Positions 34,233-43,092 are shown, counted from the first letter of the stretch. The stretch is DNA of 64,000 nucleotides from Acidimicrobiia bacterium (GCA_022820925.1 JAJEEO010000008.1:186001-250000), one strand, 5' to 3'. Numbers and translations: made by a program. Notes: generated by a model from the sequence alone, not told the origin.

Positions 34233-35312
34233 CTATTGCTGTTGCTGCGCCGCCTGTTGCTGGGCAGCCACATCTGTCGACGGACTGACCGCCACGCGGG
34301 CCTGGCGGCGGATCGGCTCGGTGACCATCGAGACCGGCGCAGTGGGCTGGGCGATGATCACCTCGGCGTCCACCTTGGCGTCGGCTGATCCGTTGAACAC
34401 GCCGCGCACGGGAGGGACGTCGTTGTAATCGCGGCCGTAGCCGATCACCACATGCCGCTCGCTCACCGACCCGCCGTTGGTCGGATCGAGCGCATGCCAG
34501 CCGTAGCCGGGCACCGCAGCTTCGATCCACGCGTGCGTCTGCACCGAGATGGCGGTCGGGCTTGCAGCCGGGGGACGCTCGGGAGCGAACACGTCCTCGC
34601 CGACAATCCCGTGGCTGTTCCCGTCAACACCGGCACCGCTTGCGCCTTCGCCAGCGGCAGGCCGCCCGTCATCCGGACCCTCGTCGAGCCGTGTCTCATC
34701 CAGCGCGAACAGGTAGCCCGAGACGTAGCGAGCGGGGATGCCGATGCAGCGCAGCATGCCCACAGCCAGATGCGCGAAGTCCTGGCAGACGCCCCGGCCG
34801 CCGTCGATCAGCTCTTCCAGCGTCACACCGATGGAGGTGGAGCCGCGCTCGTAGGTGAGCACCGTCGGCACTGCTTGGGCTACGGCCAGCACGCGCTCGC
34901 TGACGTCGTCGGCGGCGCCGCGCACGGCCCACGAGGCAACCTCATCGACCAACGCCCCCCAGTGCACATGCTGGGACGGCACCAGGTACTCAACGTGCTG
35001 GTTGATGAACTGCTGATCGCCCAGCCGCTCGCAGCCCACCGGCGCCGGACCGCTGCCGGTCGGTGAGGTCTCCACCGAGGCCTCGGCCACCACCAGCAGA
35101 TCGTCGTGCGGCCCGCGTATGCCCAGATGGTCGACGGTCGTGCCGAAGTAGTCGCGTGTCTGCAGCACCCGAGTCGCCGGAGTCGTCGTCAGCCGGTACG
35201 ACAGCACCTGCTGGCGCAGGTCGTCACGGGGCCGCACGCGGATCTCGTTCTGCGATTCAGAGACGCGCTCCGCATAGGTGAAGTGCAGCCGGTAGGCGAT
35301 GTCGAGTCTCAT
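34233..35312 (-). CDS. transglutaminase-like cysteine protease family protein
   Basis: A 359-residue transglutaminase-fold protein. The N-terminal beta domain begins MRLDIAYRLHFTYAERVSES. The catalytic triad is C176 (DGGRGVCQDFAH), H260 (QTHAWIEA) and D276 (WHALDPTNGG). Between Cys and His, about residues 205-252 form a low-complexity Asp/Gly/Pro/Ala insert (EGPDDGRPAAGEGASGAG), longer than usual. The tail is glutamine-rich (QQQAAQQQQ). Bacterial members linked to ATP-grasp and alpha-E proteins probably act as peptidases or amide-forming enzymes on a small peptide tag (known context; mechanism unproven). It overlaps the alpha-E gene by four bases (ATGA) and is last in the three-gene operon. 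Confidence 0.9.
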   Translation of the reverse strand: MRLDIAYRLHFTYAERVSESQNEIRVRPRDDLRQQVLSYRLTTTPATRVLQTRDYFGTTVDHLGIRGPHDDLLVVAEASVETSPTGSGPAPVGCERLGDQQFINQHVEYLVPSQHVHWGALVDEVASWAVRGAADDVSERVLAVAQAVPTVLTYERGSTSIGVTLEELIDGGRGVCQDFAHLAVGMLRCIGIPARYVSGYLFALDETRLDEGPDDGRPAAGEGASGAGVDGNSHGIVGEDVFAPERPPAASPTAISVQTHAWIEAAVPGYGWHALDPTNGGSVSERHVVIGYGRDYNDVPPVRGVFNGSADAKVDAEVIIAQPTAPVSMVTEPIRRQARVAVSPSTDVAAQQQAAQQQQ

Positions 35313-36301
35313 TGCGGCCTGCCTCTCCCGTCGCCGGGCCGCACGAATTGCGCGTGCACTTCCGCCAGGCTCGATCTCGCCACCGTGCTGGTGTGCACGT
35401 CGGCGGCGAGCTCGGCCAGCGCCGAGCCCAGGTACGCCAGCTCAGCCTCGGGTTGGCCCAGCAGCTCGTCGAGCTCGCCGTACTCCAGGTGCGCCCGCAG
35501 CGCCCCGGCGCGCCGCCTGGCGGTGGCGACAGCACCTGCGGCCGCGGCGAGATCTTCCAACCGCAGCTCCACCCGGCCCAGGCACCACAGCACCGAGCGG
35601 GGCATCTGTTCGTGCTGCAGGAGGAACTTCGCGACCGCGTGCCACTGCGGCGAGTGCCCCAGCTCGCGCCGTGCGGCCTGCAGCGAATGCGTGAACGCCA
35701 GCAGGCGGTTCCCGTCGAAGACGTCGGCACCGGTGCCCAGACCCGACTTCAGCAGTTCGACCGTCAGGATCGACCGCTCGAGCAGCCGGCCCGCCTCCAT
35801 GAAGGCGTACCCTTCGTCGCGGCTCATCGACTCGGTCATGACGCCGCTGAGCGAGCGACACCCGCGCCGGGCCGTGATCACCGACATGCGCGACACCTCG
35901 CCGCCGGTCTGCTCCCGAGCGGCAGCGCCGACCGACTTGGCGCTCTGCATGAGGATGTGGAGGCTGTTGGCCTCCTCCCAGAGCTCCACCGGGATGCGGT
36001 CGCGCACGATGCGCAGGTTCTCCCTCACCGCCTCGACAGCCGACACCACCGAACCGGGATGCGAGTCGTCGGAGACCAGGAAGTCCATGACGGCATAGGG
36101 GCCCGTGCCGACCTGGGCGGCCACGAACTCGTCCTGCAAGCCGAGCGCCTGCACGAGCCGGCGGGAGGCCAAGCGGGCCTCGGTGGCCTGACGGTGCATG
36201 ACGGCATTGGTCTCGACGGACACGCAGCGGGCAATGGTGTCCGCCCGCTCCAGGTAGCGACCGGCCCACAGCAGCGAATCGGCGTGGCGGGCGAGGATCA
36301 T
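35309..36301 (-). CDS. alpha-E domain protein
   Basis: A 330-residue, almost wholly helical alpha-E protein. It begins MILARHADSLLWAGRYLERADTIARCV, the family signature, then DDSHPGSVVSAVEAVRENLRIVRDRIP, AGRLLERSILTVELL and HSLQAARRELGHSPQWHAVAKFLL. No catalytic motif is known. The family is nearly always encoded between a circularly permuted ATP-grasp and a transglutaminase and is thought to be a scaffold or partner. Here it overlaps both neighbours by four bases (ATGA), so the three proteins are probably made in fixed ratio. A longer in-frame start lies inside the ATP-grasp gene and was not used. Confidence 0.9.
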   Translation of the reverse strand: MILARHADSLLWAGRYLERADTIARCVSVETNAVMHRQATEARLASRRLVQALGLQDEFVAAQVGTGPYAVMDFLVSDDSHPGSVVSAVEAVRENLRIVRDRIPVELWEEANSLHILMQSAKSVGAAAREQTGGEVSRMSVITARRGCRSLSGVMTESMSRDEGYAFMEAGRLLERSILTVELLKSGLGTGADVFDGNRLLAFTHSLQAARRELGHSPQWHAVAKFLLQHEQMPRSVLWCLGRVELRLEDLAAAAGAVATARRRAGALRAHLEYGELDELLGQPEAELAYLGSALAELAADVHTSTVARSSLAEVHAQFVRPGDGRGRPQ

Positions 36302-37767
36302 GTTGCCGCCTGTGTCTCGCCTTGGGGGGCGAGCACCCACGTGTCCTTGGAGCCGCCGCCCTGGGAGGAATTCACGATCAGCGAGCCCTTCCGCATCGCC
36401 ACCCGCGTCAGCCCGCCGGGAAACACCTGCGTGCGCTCCCCGGTGATCACGAACGGCCGCAAATCGAGGTGGCGCGGCTCGAGCACGTCGTCGCACATGG
36501 AGGCCAGCGTCGACAGCTCCACCACCTCCTGGACCACCCAGTTGCGGGGATCGGCCTCGATCTCGGCCCGCGCGTTCGCCAGCTCCTCGTCGGTGGCGTT
36601 GCGCCCGATGACGATGCCGTAGCCCCCCGATTCGCCCACCGGCTTGATGACCAGCTCGTCGAGCCGTTCGAACGCTGCCTCACGCTGATCGGGCTCCCAC
36701 ATCACGTAGGTCTCGACGTTGGGCAGGATCGGTTCCTCGCCGAGGTAGTAGCGGATCAGGTCGGTCACGTAGGGATGGATGGCCTTGTCGTCGGCCACAC
36801 CGTTGCCGACCGCATTGCACACCGTGACCGTGCCCGCGCGCATGGCGCCCAGCAGCCCCGGCACACCCAGCGTGGAATCAGGACGGAATGACACCGGATC
36901 GAGGAAGGTGTCGTCGATGCGCCGGTAGATCACGTCCACGGGAACGAGGCCCTCGATGGTGCGCAGGTACACGACATGCTCGTCCACGACCAGGTCGGGC
37001 CCTTCGACGAGCTCCACGCCCATCTCCCGGGCCAGGAACGCGTGCTCGAAGTACGCCGAGTTGTAGATGCCCGGGGTGAGGATCACGATGAGTGGCTTGT
37101 CGCCTGCCCCCGTGGGCGCCACCGACTCGAGCGCCGTGCGCAGCATGCGGCCGTACTGGCCGACCGGCTCCACGGTGTGGTCTTCCCACACACGGGGGAA
37201 CGCCCGGGTCATCGCTGCCCGGTTCTCGATGACGTAGCTGATCCCGCTCGGGTTGCGCAGGTTGTCCTCGAGCACCCGGTACTGGCCCTCGGCATCGCGC
37301 ACCAGGTCGATGCCGGCAATGACGCAGTGGGCATCGTGCGGCACGCTGACGCCGAACGCGTTGCGCTCGAAGCCGTCCGAGGACTGCACCAGCCAGGCGG
37401 GCACGACGCCGTCGGCCATGGCCGCCCCCTCGCCGGTGTAGATGTCGGCCAGGAACCGGTTCAGCGCAGTGACGCGCTGGGACAGGCCGCGCTCGATCTC
37501 CTGCCACTCGGTCGCGGCGATCAGCCGGGGGAACAGGTCCATCGGCCAGGTCCGCTCGGTGCCCTGCGAATCGCCGTACACCGTGAAGGTGATGCCCTGG
37601 CGGCGGAACTCCTCCTCGATGATGCCCTCACGACGCCGCAGCTCGGCCGCGTCGAAGTTGGAGAAGCGCTCCACGATGGCGGCATAGAGCGGCCGGACGT
37701 TGCCGTCACGGTCGAACGCCTCGTCGTAGGCGAGCTGGTCGGCGTCAGACCTCTGTAGCTCCGCCAT
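36298..37767 (-). CDS. circularly permuted type 2 ATP-grasp protein
   Basis: A 489-residue ATP-grasp enzyme of the circularly permuted type 2 family. Seen: YDEAFDRDGNVRPLYAAIVERF at the N-terminus, RTWPMDLFPRLIAATEWQEIERGL, the central YRVLEDNLRNPSGISYVIENR, LDELVIKPVGESGGYGIVIG (ATP-binding lysine and glycine loop) and the C-terminal MRKGSLIVNSSQGGGSKDTWVL. Such proteins are predicted to form amide bonds between amino acids or a peptide and an amine. First gene of the operon with alpha-E and transglutaminase genes; TATCAA stands seven bases before its ATG. The product of this widespread system remains unknown as far as I know. Confidence 0.92.
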   Translation of the reverse strand: MAELQRSDADQLAYDEAFDRDGNVRPLYAAIVERFSNFDAAELRRREGIIEEEFRRQGITFTVYGDSQGTERTWPMDLFPRLIAATEWQEIERGLSQRVTALNRFLADIYTGEGAAMADGVVPAWLVQSSDGFERNAFGVSVPHDAHCVIAGIDLVRDAEGQYRVLEDNLRNPSGISYVIENRAAMTRAFPRVWEDHTVEPVGQYGRMLRTALESVAPTGAGDKPLIVILTPGIYNSAYFEHAFLAREMGVELVEGPDLVVDEHVVYLRTIEGLVPVDVIYRRIDDTFLDPVSFRPDSTLGVPGLLGAMRAGTVTVCNAVGNGVADDKAIHPYVTDLIRYYLGEEPILPNVETYVMWEPDQREAAFERLDELVIKPVGESGGYGIVIGRNATDEELANARAEIEADPRNWVVQEVVELSTLASMCDDVLEPRHLDLRPFVITGERTQVFPGGLTRVAMRKGSLIVNSSQGGGSKDTWVLAPQGETQAAT

Positions 37768-37825
37768 GGCCCATTTGATAGCGCGTCAACCCATACGCCC
37801 GTGTCATGTCCGACCGGAAACCTGT

Positions 37826-38770
37826 TCAACGCTCATTGATTGACCGCTCCAGCATGTCGATGGTGCGCATGGCGCCGAGGCACTGCGCCACCGATGCATT
37901 GGGCTCACGGCCCTCTGCGATGGCCGAGATGAACTCGCGGTCCTGCAGCTCGATGCCGTCGTCGGAGATCGCCACTCCCGACAGATCCACGGGCTTGTCG
38001 TAGCCGTCCACCAAGTCGTCGTAGCGGGCGATGTAGGTGCCGTTGTCACAGATGTATCGGAAGAACGTGCCGAGCGGCCCGTCGTTGTTGAACGACAGCG
38101 ACAGCGTGCACAGCGCTCCCGACGGAACACTCATGCCGATGGTCATGTCCATGGCGATGCCCAACTCAGGATGCATGGGACCCTGTTGCGCCCAGCCTGC
38201 GGTGATCGGCTCGCCGGTCTGGTAGCCGAACAGGTCGACCGTGTGGCACGAGTGGTGCCACAACAGGTGATCAGTCCACGTGCGGGGCTTGCCGAGCGCG
38301 TTGCGGTTCTCGCGCCGGAAGAAGAACGTCTCAACCACGAGGTGCTGCAGCGTCAGCTCGCCGCGCCGGATGCGATCGTGCATCCACTGATGGCTCGGGT
38401 TGAAGCGGCGGGTGTGGCACGCCATGGCGGTCACGCCCGTCTCCTGCTGCACGCGCACCAGCGACTCGCTGTCGGCGAGGTTGTCGGCCATCGGGATCTC
38501 GACCAGCACGTGCTTGCCCGCCCGCATGGTCTCGATGGCCTGCGCGGCGTGCATCTGCGTCGGCGTGGCCAGGATGGCCGCGTCGGCGTCGAGCGTCAGC
38601 GCCTCGGAGAGATCCAGCGTCCAGCGCTCGATGCCGAATTCGTCGGCGAATTCCGCCGTGTCTTCCGCGATGCCCCCCGCCAGCGCGACCACCTCGACAT
38701 CGTCGATGCGTCGCAACGCCGCCATGTGCTTGCGCCCGATGGCGCCCTCTCCGGCCAAGATGATCTTCAC
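37826..38770 (-). CDS. ligC: 4-carboxy-2-hydroxymuconate-6-semialdehyde (CHMS) dehydrogenase
   Basis: A 314-residue Gfo/Idh/MocA-family NAD(P) oxidoreductase. The N-terminal Rossmann motif is IILAGEGAIGRKHMAAL. HVLVEIPMADNLADSE carries the family lysine-proline-like position, and the C-terminal part contains CHTRRFNPSHQWMHDRI and WHHSCHTVDLFGYQTG. On its own it could be any sugar or inositol dehydrogenase-like protein. The assignment as LigC, which oxidises the hemiacetal of CHMS to 2-pyrone-4,6-dicarboxylate, rests on resemblance to LigC and on the divergent ligAB genes 62 bp away. GTG start with GAGGGG upstream. Confidence 0.8.
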   Translation of the reverse strand: MKIILAGEGAIGRKHMAALRRIDDVEVVALAGGIAEDTAEFADEFGIERWTLDLSEALTLDADAAILATPTQMHAAQAIETMRAGKHVLVEIPMADNLADSESLVRVQQETGVTAMACHTRRFNPSHQWMHDRIRRGELTLQHLVVETFFFRRENRNALGKPRTWTDHLLWHHSCHTVDLFGYQTGEPITAGWAQQGPMHPELGIAMDMTIGMSVPSGALCTLSLSFNNDGPLGTFFRYICDNGTYIARYDDLVDGYDKPVDLSGVAISDDGIELQDREFISAIAEGREPNASVAQCLGAMRTIDMLERSINER

Positions 38771-38832
38771 GACGGTCCCCTCTTCGGCTCCCGTGCTCTA
38801 TCAATAGTCTCGGATGCGCAAAGGGGGGTGCC
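38771..38832. promoter_or_regulatory. divergent ligC / ligAB promoter region
   Basis: Only 62 bp separate the starts of ligC and ligA. It includes an inverted repeat CTATCAATAG at 38798-38807, A/T-rich against its surroundings and likely to contain the -10 of one or both promoters, and GGGGGG before ligA. No regulator gene is adjacent. Control of both units by one site here is an inference. Confidence 0.4.
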
Positions 38833-39282
38833 ATGGCAGGGGCACGCGACTACGACGACATCCCGGGAACCTACGTCTTCGACGGCCGGAGATCGCAGCA
38901 GGGCTACCACCTCAACATGTTCTGCATGAGCCTGAACGCCGAAGCCAACCGGGAGCGGTTCAAGGCAGACGAAGAGGCCTACCTGGACGGCTTCGACCTG
39001 ACACCGCAACAGCGCCTCGCAGTCATCGAGCGGGATTGGCTGGGCCTGCTCCAGTGCGGCGGGAACATCTACTACACGTTCAAGCTGGCTGCGATTGACG
39101 GCCTGTCGATGCAGGACGTCGGCGGAGCCATGTCAGGCGTCAGCGGCGGCGAGTTCAACCAGATGATGATCGACGGCGGTCGCCCGGTCGACGGCAACCG
39201 TCGCACCGGCGAGGCACCCGTGGGTCAGATGCCCGAACCGCCGAGCCCCGAAACACCAAGCACAGCGGGGCACAGCTCATGA
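38833..39282 (+). CDS. ligA: protocatechuate 4,5-dioxygenase alpha subunit
   Basis: A 149-residue small subunit of the class III extradiol dioxygenase. It matches LigA: PGTYVFDGRRSQQGYHLNMF, then MSLNAEANRERFKADEEAYL, the helical LTPQQRLAVIERDWLGLLQCGGNIYYTFKLA, and the GGxxxGVSGGEFNQMMIDGGR segment at the C-terminus that covers the active site of the partner subunit. With LigB it cleaves protocatechuate between C4 and C5 to CHMS using Fe(II) and O2. ATG follows AAAGGGGGG. It overlaps ligB by four bases (ATGA), typical of obligate partners. Confidence 0.92.
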   Translation: MAGARDYDDIPGTYVFDGRRSQQGYHLNMFCMSLNAEANRERFKADEEAYLDGFDLTPQQRLAVIERDWLGLLQCGGNIYYTFKLAAIDGLSMQDVGGAMSGVSGGEFNQMMIDGGRPVDGNRRTGEAPVGQMPEPPSPETPSTAGHSS

Positions 39283-40139
39283 CCACGATCGTCGGTGGCA
39301 TCGGCACATCGCACGTGCCCGCCGTCGGTGCCGCCATCGACAACGGCAAGCAGGACGAGCCCTACTGGCGGCCGTACTTCGACAAGATCCAGCCTGCACG
39401 CGAGTGGATGGCCGCCGAGCAGCCCGACGTCTGCATCATCGTCTACAACGATCACGCGTCGGCCTTCTCGCTGCGGCTCATCCCCACCTTCGCTCTGGGT
39501 GTTGCGGCCGAGTTCCAGCCCGCCGACGAGGGCTACGGCCCTCGCCAGGTGCCGGCCGCGCAGGGCCATCCCGAGCTGGCGTGGCATCTCGCCGAATCGC
39601 TGATCGGCGACGAGTTCGACATCACCATCGTCAACGAGATGGACGTCGACCACGGCCTCACGGTGCCGCTCTCGGTGATGTACGGCGAGCCGTCGGTGTG
39701 GCCGTGCCGCGTCATCCCGATCTGCGTCAACGTGATCCAGTACCCGCCGCCGTCGGGCAAGCGCTGCCTCAGCCTCGGGCGGGCCATCCGGCGAGCGCTC
39801 GACAGCTACCAGGGCTCCGATGCGGATGGGCTGCGGGTGGCAGTCTTCGGCACGGGAGGCATGTCGCACCAATTGCAAGGCGAACGGGCTGGCCTGGTCA
39901 ACGTCGACTTCGACACGGCGTTCATGGACGAGTTGATCGCCGAGCCCGATGCCGGCTGCCTGCGACCCCACACCGAGTACATCCGCGAGGCCGGCTCAGA
40001 GGGCATCGAGCTGGTGATGTGGTTCGTGATGCGCGGCGTGCTCGACGACGAGGTCGACGAAGTGTTCCGCATGAACCACGTGCCCACCTCCAACACCAGC
40101 AACGGCCTGCTGATCCTGCAGAACGCCCGAGCCGCCTGA
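39279..40139 (+). CDS. ligB: protocatechuate 4,5-dioxygenase beta (catalytic) subunit
   Basis: A 286-residue class III extradiol ring-cleavage dioxygenase. Fe(II) ligands are in GIGTSHVPAVG (His12-like) and the conserved IIVYNDHASAF; the catalytic base histidine is in FGTGGMSHQLQGE. EMDVDHGLTVPLSVMY is a family hallmark. It pairs with LigA. The C-terminal MNHVPTSNTSNGLLILQ is also typical. Translation is coupled to ligA. The related gallate dioxygenase DesB carries LigA-like sequence fused on the same chain, so the split subunits favour protocatechuate as substrate. It is convergent with ligI, whose end lies 45 bp on. Confidence 0.92.
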   Translation: MTTIVGGIGTSHVPAVGAAIDNGKQDEPYWRPYFDKIQPAREWMAAEQPDVCIIVYNDHASAFSLRLIPTFALGVAAEFQPADEGYGPRQVPAAQGHPELAWHLAESLIGDEFDITIVNEMDVDHGLTVPLSVMYGEPSVWPCRVIPICVNVIQYPPPSGKRCLSLGRAIRRALDSYQGSDADGLRVAVFGTGGMSHQLQGERAGLVNVDFDTAFMDELIAEPDAGCLRPHTEYIREAGSEGIELVMWFVMRGVLDDEVDEVFRMNHVPTSNTSNGLLILQNARAA

Positions 40140-40184
40140 CCGCAGCGCCGTCAGCGGCGCATTCGCTGTCGAGTCGCCACGGCG

Positions 40185-41060
40185 TCAACCAAAGTCGTAG
40201 AGCGTCTCGGGATTGCTCACCAGGATCCGGTTGCGGGTGGACTCATCTGGCGCGAACGCTGCGAGCACGTCAACGAGGTCGCCGTCGTCGGGCATGTGGC
40301 GCACATTGGGATGGGGCCAGTCGGTGCCCCACAGGATGCGCTCGGGTGCGGCTGCGATGAGCGCCTGGGCGTAGGGCACGACATCGTCGTAGGGCAGCGT
40401 GCCGCCAGCGGTGAGCCGCTCGGCGCCCGACACCTTCACCCATGCCCGCTCGTCGCGCATCAGCTCGAGCAGGGCCTCGAACGGCTCCTGGCCGAGCCCT
40501 GCGGTTGCGTCGACTCGGGCCATGTGGTCGATCACGTACGGGCACGGCATGCGGTCGAGCAGCTCTGCGTACGACGGAAGGTCCTTCGCATCGAAGTGCA
40601 GCACGATGTGCCAGCCGAAGGGCTGCACCCGGTCGACCAGCCGCCAGAACACGTCGAGGTCAGGAGCGCCGCCGAGGTGGGCGACGAAATTGAAGCGGGT
40701 GCCGCGCACGCCGGCCTCGTGCAACGCGCCGATGTCGGCGTCGCTGAACGACTCGTCGATCATGGCGACTCCGGCGTAGCGGCCCCGACCCCGGATGAGC
40801 GCGTCGACCATGGCGGCGTTGTCGGTGCCGTGACAGCTCGCCTGAACGAAGACGGCCCGCGACAGCCCGAGGCGCTGTTGCAGCACCTCGAAGTCGTCGA
40901 TGCCGGCATCCGGCGGTGTGTACGTGGCCTCGGGGGCGAACGGGAACCGGTGCGCCGGGCCGAAGATGTGGCAGTGGGCGTCGGTTGCCCCCGCCGGCGG
41001 CGTGAACTCCGTCGGCGAGTGAGGCGAGGGGTGCGGCGGCAGGATCGTGGGTGCCGTCAT
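40185..41060 (-). CDS. ligI: 2-pyrone-4,6-dicarboxylate lactonase
   Basis: A 291-residue amidohydrolase-fold lactonase. TDAHCHIFGPAHRFPF carries the HxH pair, then LGLSRAVFVQASCHGTDNAAMVDAL, GVRGTRFNFVAHLGG, WHIVLHFDAKDLPSY and ILWGTDWPHPNVRHMPDDGDLVD with the catalytic aspartate, all LigI-like. It hydrolyses 2-pyrone-4,6-dicarboxylate to 4-oxalomesaconate. LigI is unusual among amidohydrolases in working without metal. Last gene of the ligJ-K-MBL-U-I operon, overlapping ligU by four bases (ATGA). Confidence 0.88.
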   Translation of the reverse strand: MTAPTILPPHPSPHSPTEFTPPAGATDAHCHIFGPAHRFPFAPEATYTPPDAGIDDFEVLQQRLGLSRAVFVQASCHGTDNAAMVDALIRGRGRYAGVAMIDESFSDADIGALHEAGVRGTRFNFVAHLGGAPDLDVFWRLVDRVQPFGWHIVLHFDAKDLPSYAELLDRMPCPYVIDHMARVDATAGLGQEPFEALLELMRDERAWVKVSGAERLTAGGTLPYDDVVPYAQALIAAAPERILWGTDWPHPNVRHMPDDGDLVDVLAAFAPDESTRNRILVSNPETLYDFG

Positions 41061-42163
41061 GCGCTGCCTCCCGGTGACGCACTCGGCGGAAACGCGGGGT
41101 TCGTGGGAAAGACGACGCCGTCGAAAAGCTTCCGGGCAGTTCGAACGATGCCGGACCGTCCCACGACTGGACCCTTCGGGCCATCAGCCAGCTCCACGCG
41201 GGCGGCGAAGGTGCCGGTGGGGTGCTCGATCTGCACCAGGTCGGGATCAATCCCGGCGTTGAGCAACTCAGAGCCGACGCCGCCCGGCAGCCGCAGCGCG
41301 GTTGCCACGCTGACGGCGCCGAGCACACCGATGGCCTCGTGGCAGCGGTGTGGGATGAACGTGCGTGTGCAGATGCTCCCGCCCGCCCGCGGAGCCGACA
41401 CCAGCGACATCTTCGGCACGGTTGTGGTGCCGACGTCGCCCAGGTTCATCAGCTCTCCGGCCTGCAAGCGGATGGCCTCCAGCCGCTCGGTGAACTGCTG
41501 GTCGGCTTCCAGTTCGGCTGGCGCCTCGTCGCCTGCGATGCCGAGATCCGTGGCCCGCAGCACGACGGTCGGCATGCCGTTGTCGATGCAGGTCGCTTCG
41601 ACGCCGTCGATCACGTCGGCGACGGCACCCGTCGGCAGCAGCGCTCCGCAGGTCGAACCCGCGGTGTCCTCGAAGTCGAGCCGGACTTGGGCCGCCGTGC
41701 CCGGCACCCCCGAGATCGCGGTGTCGCCGTCATACGAGGGAGCGCCGGCATCGAGCGGGAACGTGGCCGTGGCCACCGAGTCGCTGTTCACCATGCGGAT
41801 GCGGACCTGGGCGTGATTGCCGCCGACGGCGATGAGCCGGCGTTCCACTGCGAATTGCCCGACACCGGCCAGCAGGTTGCCGCAGTTCTGGTGGTCGCTG
41901 ACCGAGCCGTCAGCCACGCCGACCTGCAGGAACAGGTAGTCCACGTCGATCTCGGGATCCGATGACGATGACACCACCGCCACCTTGGACGTCAGCGGGT
42001 GCGCACCGCCGATGCCGTCGATCTGGCGCGGGTCGGGCGAGCCCATGACCCCCGCCAGCAGCAGATCACGCTCGTCGGGGTCGTCGGGCAACTCGTCGGC
42101 CACGAAGTAGGCACCCTTGGAGGTGCCGCCCCGCATGACCATGCAGCGGATGCCTTCGGGCAT
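41057..42163 (-). CDS. ligU: 4-oxalomesaconate tautomerase (PrpF family)
   Basis: A 368-residue PrpF-fold (diaminopimelate epimerase-like) isomerase. Seen: IRCMVMRGGTSKGAYFVADELPDD at the N-terminus, GSPDPRQIDGIGGAHPLTSKVAVV, QNCGNLLAGVGQFAVE with the conserved Cys, and the C-terminal VGRSGIVRTARKLFDGVVF. LigU isomerises 4-oxalomesaconate between keto and enol or double-bond isomers so that LigJ can hydrate it; GalD does the same in gallate degradation. It lies nine bases after the MBL hydrolase gene and overlaps ligI. A second PrpF protein is encoded at 49155. Confidence 0.85.
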   Translation of the reverse strand: MPEGIRCMVMRGGTSKGAYFVADELPDDPDERDLLLAGVMGSPDPRQIDGIGGAHPLTSKVAVVSSSSDPEIDVDYLFLQVGVADGSVSDHQNCGNLLAGVGQFAVERRLIAVGGNHAQVRIRMVNSDSVATATFPLDAGAPSYDGDTAISGVPGTAAQVRLDFEDTAGSTCGALLPTGAVADVIDGVEATCIDNGMPTVVLRATDLGIAGDEAPAELEADQQFTERLEAIRLQAGELMNLGDVGTTTVPKMSLVSAPRAGGSICTRTFIPHRCHEAIGVLGAVSVATALRLPGGVGSELLNAGIDPDLVQIEHPTGTFAARVELADGPKGPVVGRSGIVRTARKLFDGVVFPTNPAFPPSASPGGSA

Positions 42164-42172
42164 CGGGACGCG

Positions 42173-43081
42173 TCAGCCTTGACGCTCGATGCGGGGCGGG
42201 GAACCGGCTTCGAGCACGACTTTGTCGAGGTCGTTGGCCACCAGCAGGTCGCCGGTGTAGCCGTTGGCGCGGATCTGGTCCACGTAGTGCTGCTCGGTGA
42301 CGGCCGAGCCGAGCGCCGGTGAGAGCGAATTCGCCGGCGCCGGGATGAGGTGCGTCAGCACCAGCGTCGGGACGCCCAGCTCGGCCGCTTGGACTCCGAT
42401 CAGATTGGTGTCGGCGTGGTAGTCGAGGATGAAATGGCGGAACGGCGGGCCTTGCCTGATCACGTCGAACAGCATCGCCTCGTAGACCAGCACGTCGGCT
42501 CCCGCAGCCAGTTCGGCCATCTCGTCGCAGACCCGGGTGTCGCCGCTGATGACCACATCGCCGTCTGGGGTGGACACGCGGTACCCCACTGCGGGCAGCA
42601 CCGGCTCGTGGCGCACCGGCCCGGCGCTGACCACCACGTCGCCGCATCGCCACACCTCCGTCGGCGAAGCGGGCGGATCGAAGGCGATCAACTCCATCTC
42701 GACGGGCCGCGAGCGGGCGGAGTGCTCGGCGCGCACCTCGATGTCGTGGCGCCACGGGTGGGTCATCTCGCTGACGTAATCGACGGCAGGTCCCTTGGGC
42801 ACGACGACCTGCATCGGCGTGAAGTCGTCGCCGCGGGCCATCACCCAATGACTCAGCACCAGATCGGCCAGACCGGTCAAGTGGTCGCTGTGGTGGTGCG
42901 TCACGAACACGGCGGTGAGCTGCAGGTTCCACATGCCGACCGCAGCCAGCCGTGGCACCGTCGCCCGCCCGGCGTCGAACTGCATCGTGACATCGCCGCT
43001 GCGGACCAGCACTCCGGGCCCCGCACGGTTGCCATCGGGGATCGGCGAGCCCGTTCCGGTGATGATGACTTCAGTGGTCAC
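42173..43081 (-). CDS. MBL-fold hydrolase embedded in the lig operon
   Basis: A 302-residue metallo-beta-lactamase-fold enzyme of the RNase Z/arylsulfatase-like branch. It starts VIITGTGSPIPDGNRAGPGVLV; the zinc motif is VFVTHHHSDHLTGLADL (HHHSDH), with later ligands at VRHEPVLPAVGYRV, VISGDTRVCDEMAEL (Asp) and LVLTHLIPAP (His). No such enzyme belongs to the known protocatechuate 4,5-pathway. GTG 43081 has GGGAGAG seven bases before it and follows ligK by 11 bases, so co-expression is likely. Possible roles are a second lactonase, hydrolysis of an aromatic ester feeding protocatechuate, or repair of a lactonised side product; none can be chosen from sequence. Confidence 0.82.
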   Translation of the reverse strand: MTTEVIITGTGSPIPDGNRAGPGVLVRSGDVTMQFDAGRATVPRLAAVGMWNLQLTAVFVTHHHSDHLTGLADLVLSHWVMARGDDFTPMQVVVPKGPAVDYVSEMTHPWRHDIEVRAEHSARSRPVEMELIAFDPPASPTEVWRCGDVVVSAGPVRHEPVLPAVGYRVSTPDGDVVISGDTRVCDEMAELAAGADVLVYEAMLFDVIRQGPPFRHFILDYHADTNLIGVQAAELGVPTLVLTHLIPAPANSLSPALGSAVTEQHYVDQIRANGYTGDLLVANDLDKVVLEAGSPPRIERQG

Positions 43082-43092
43082 TTTCGCTCTCC

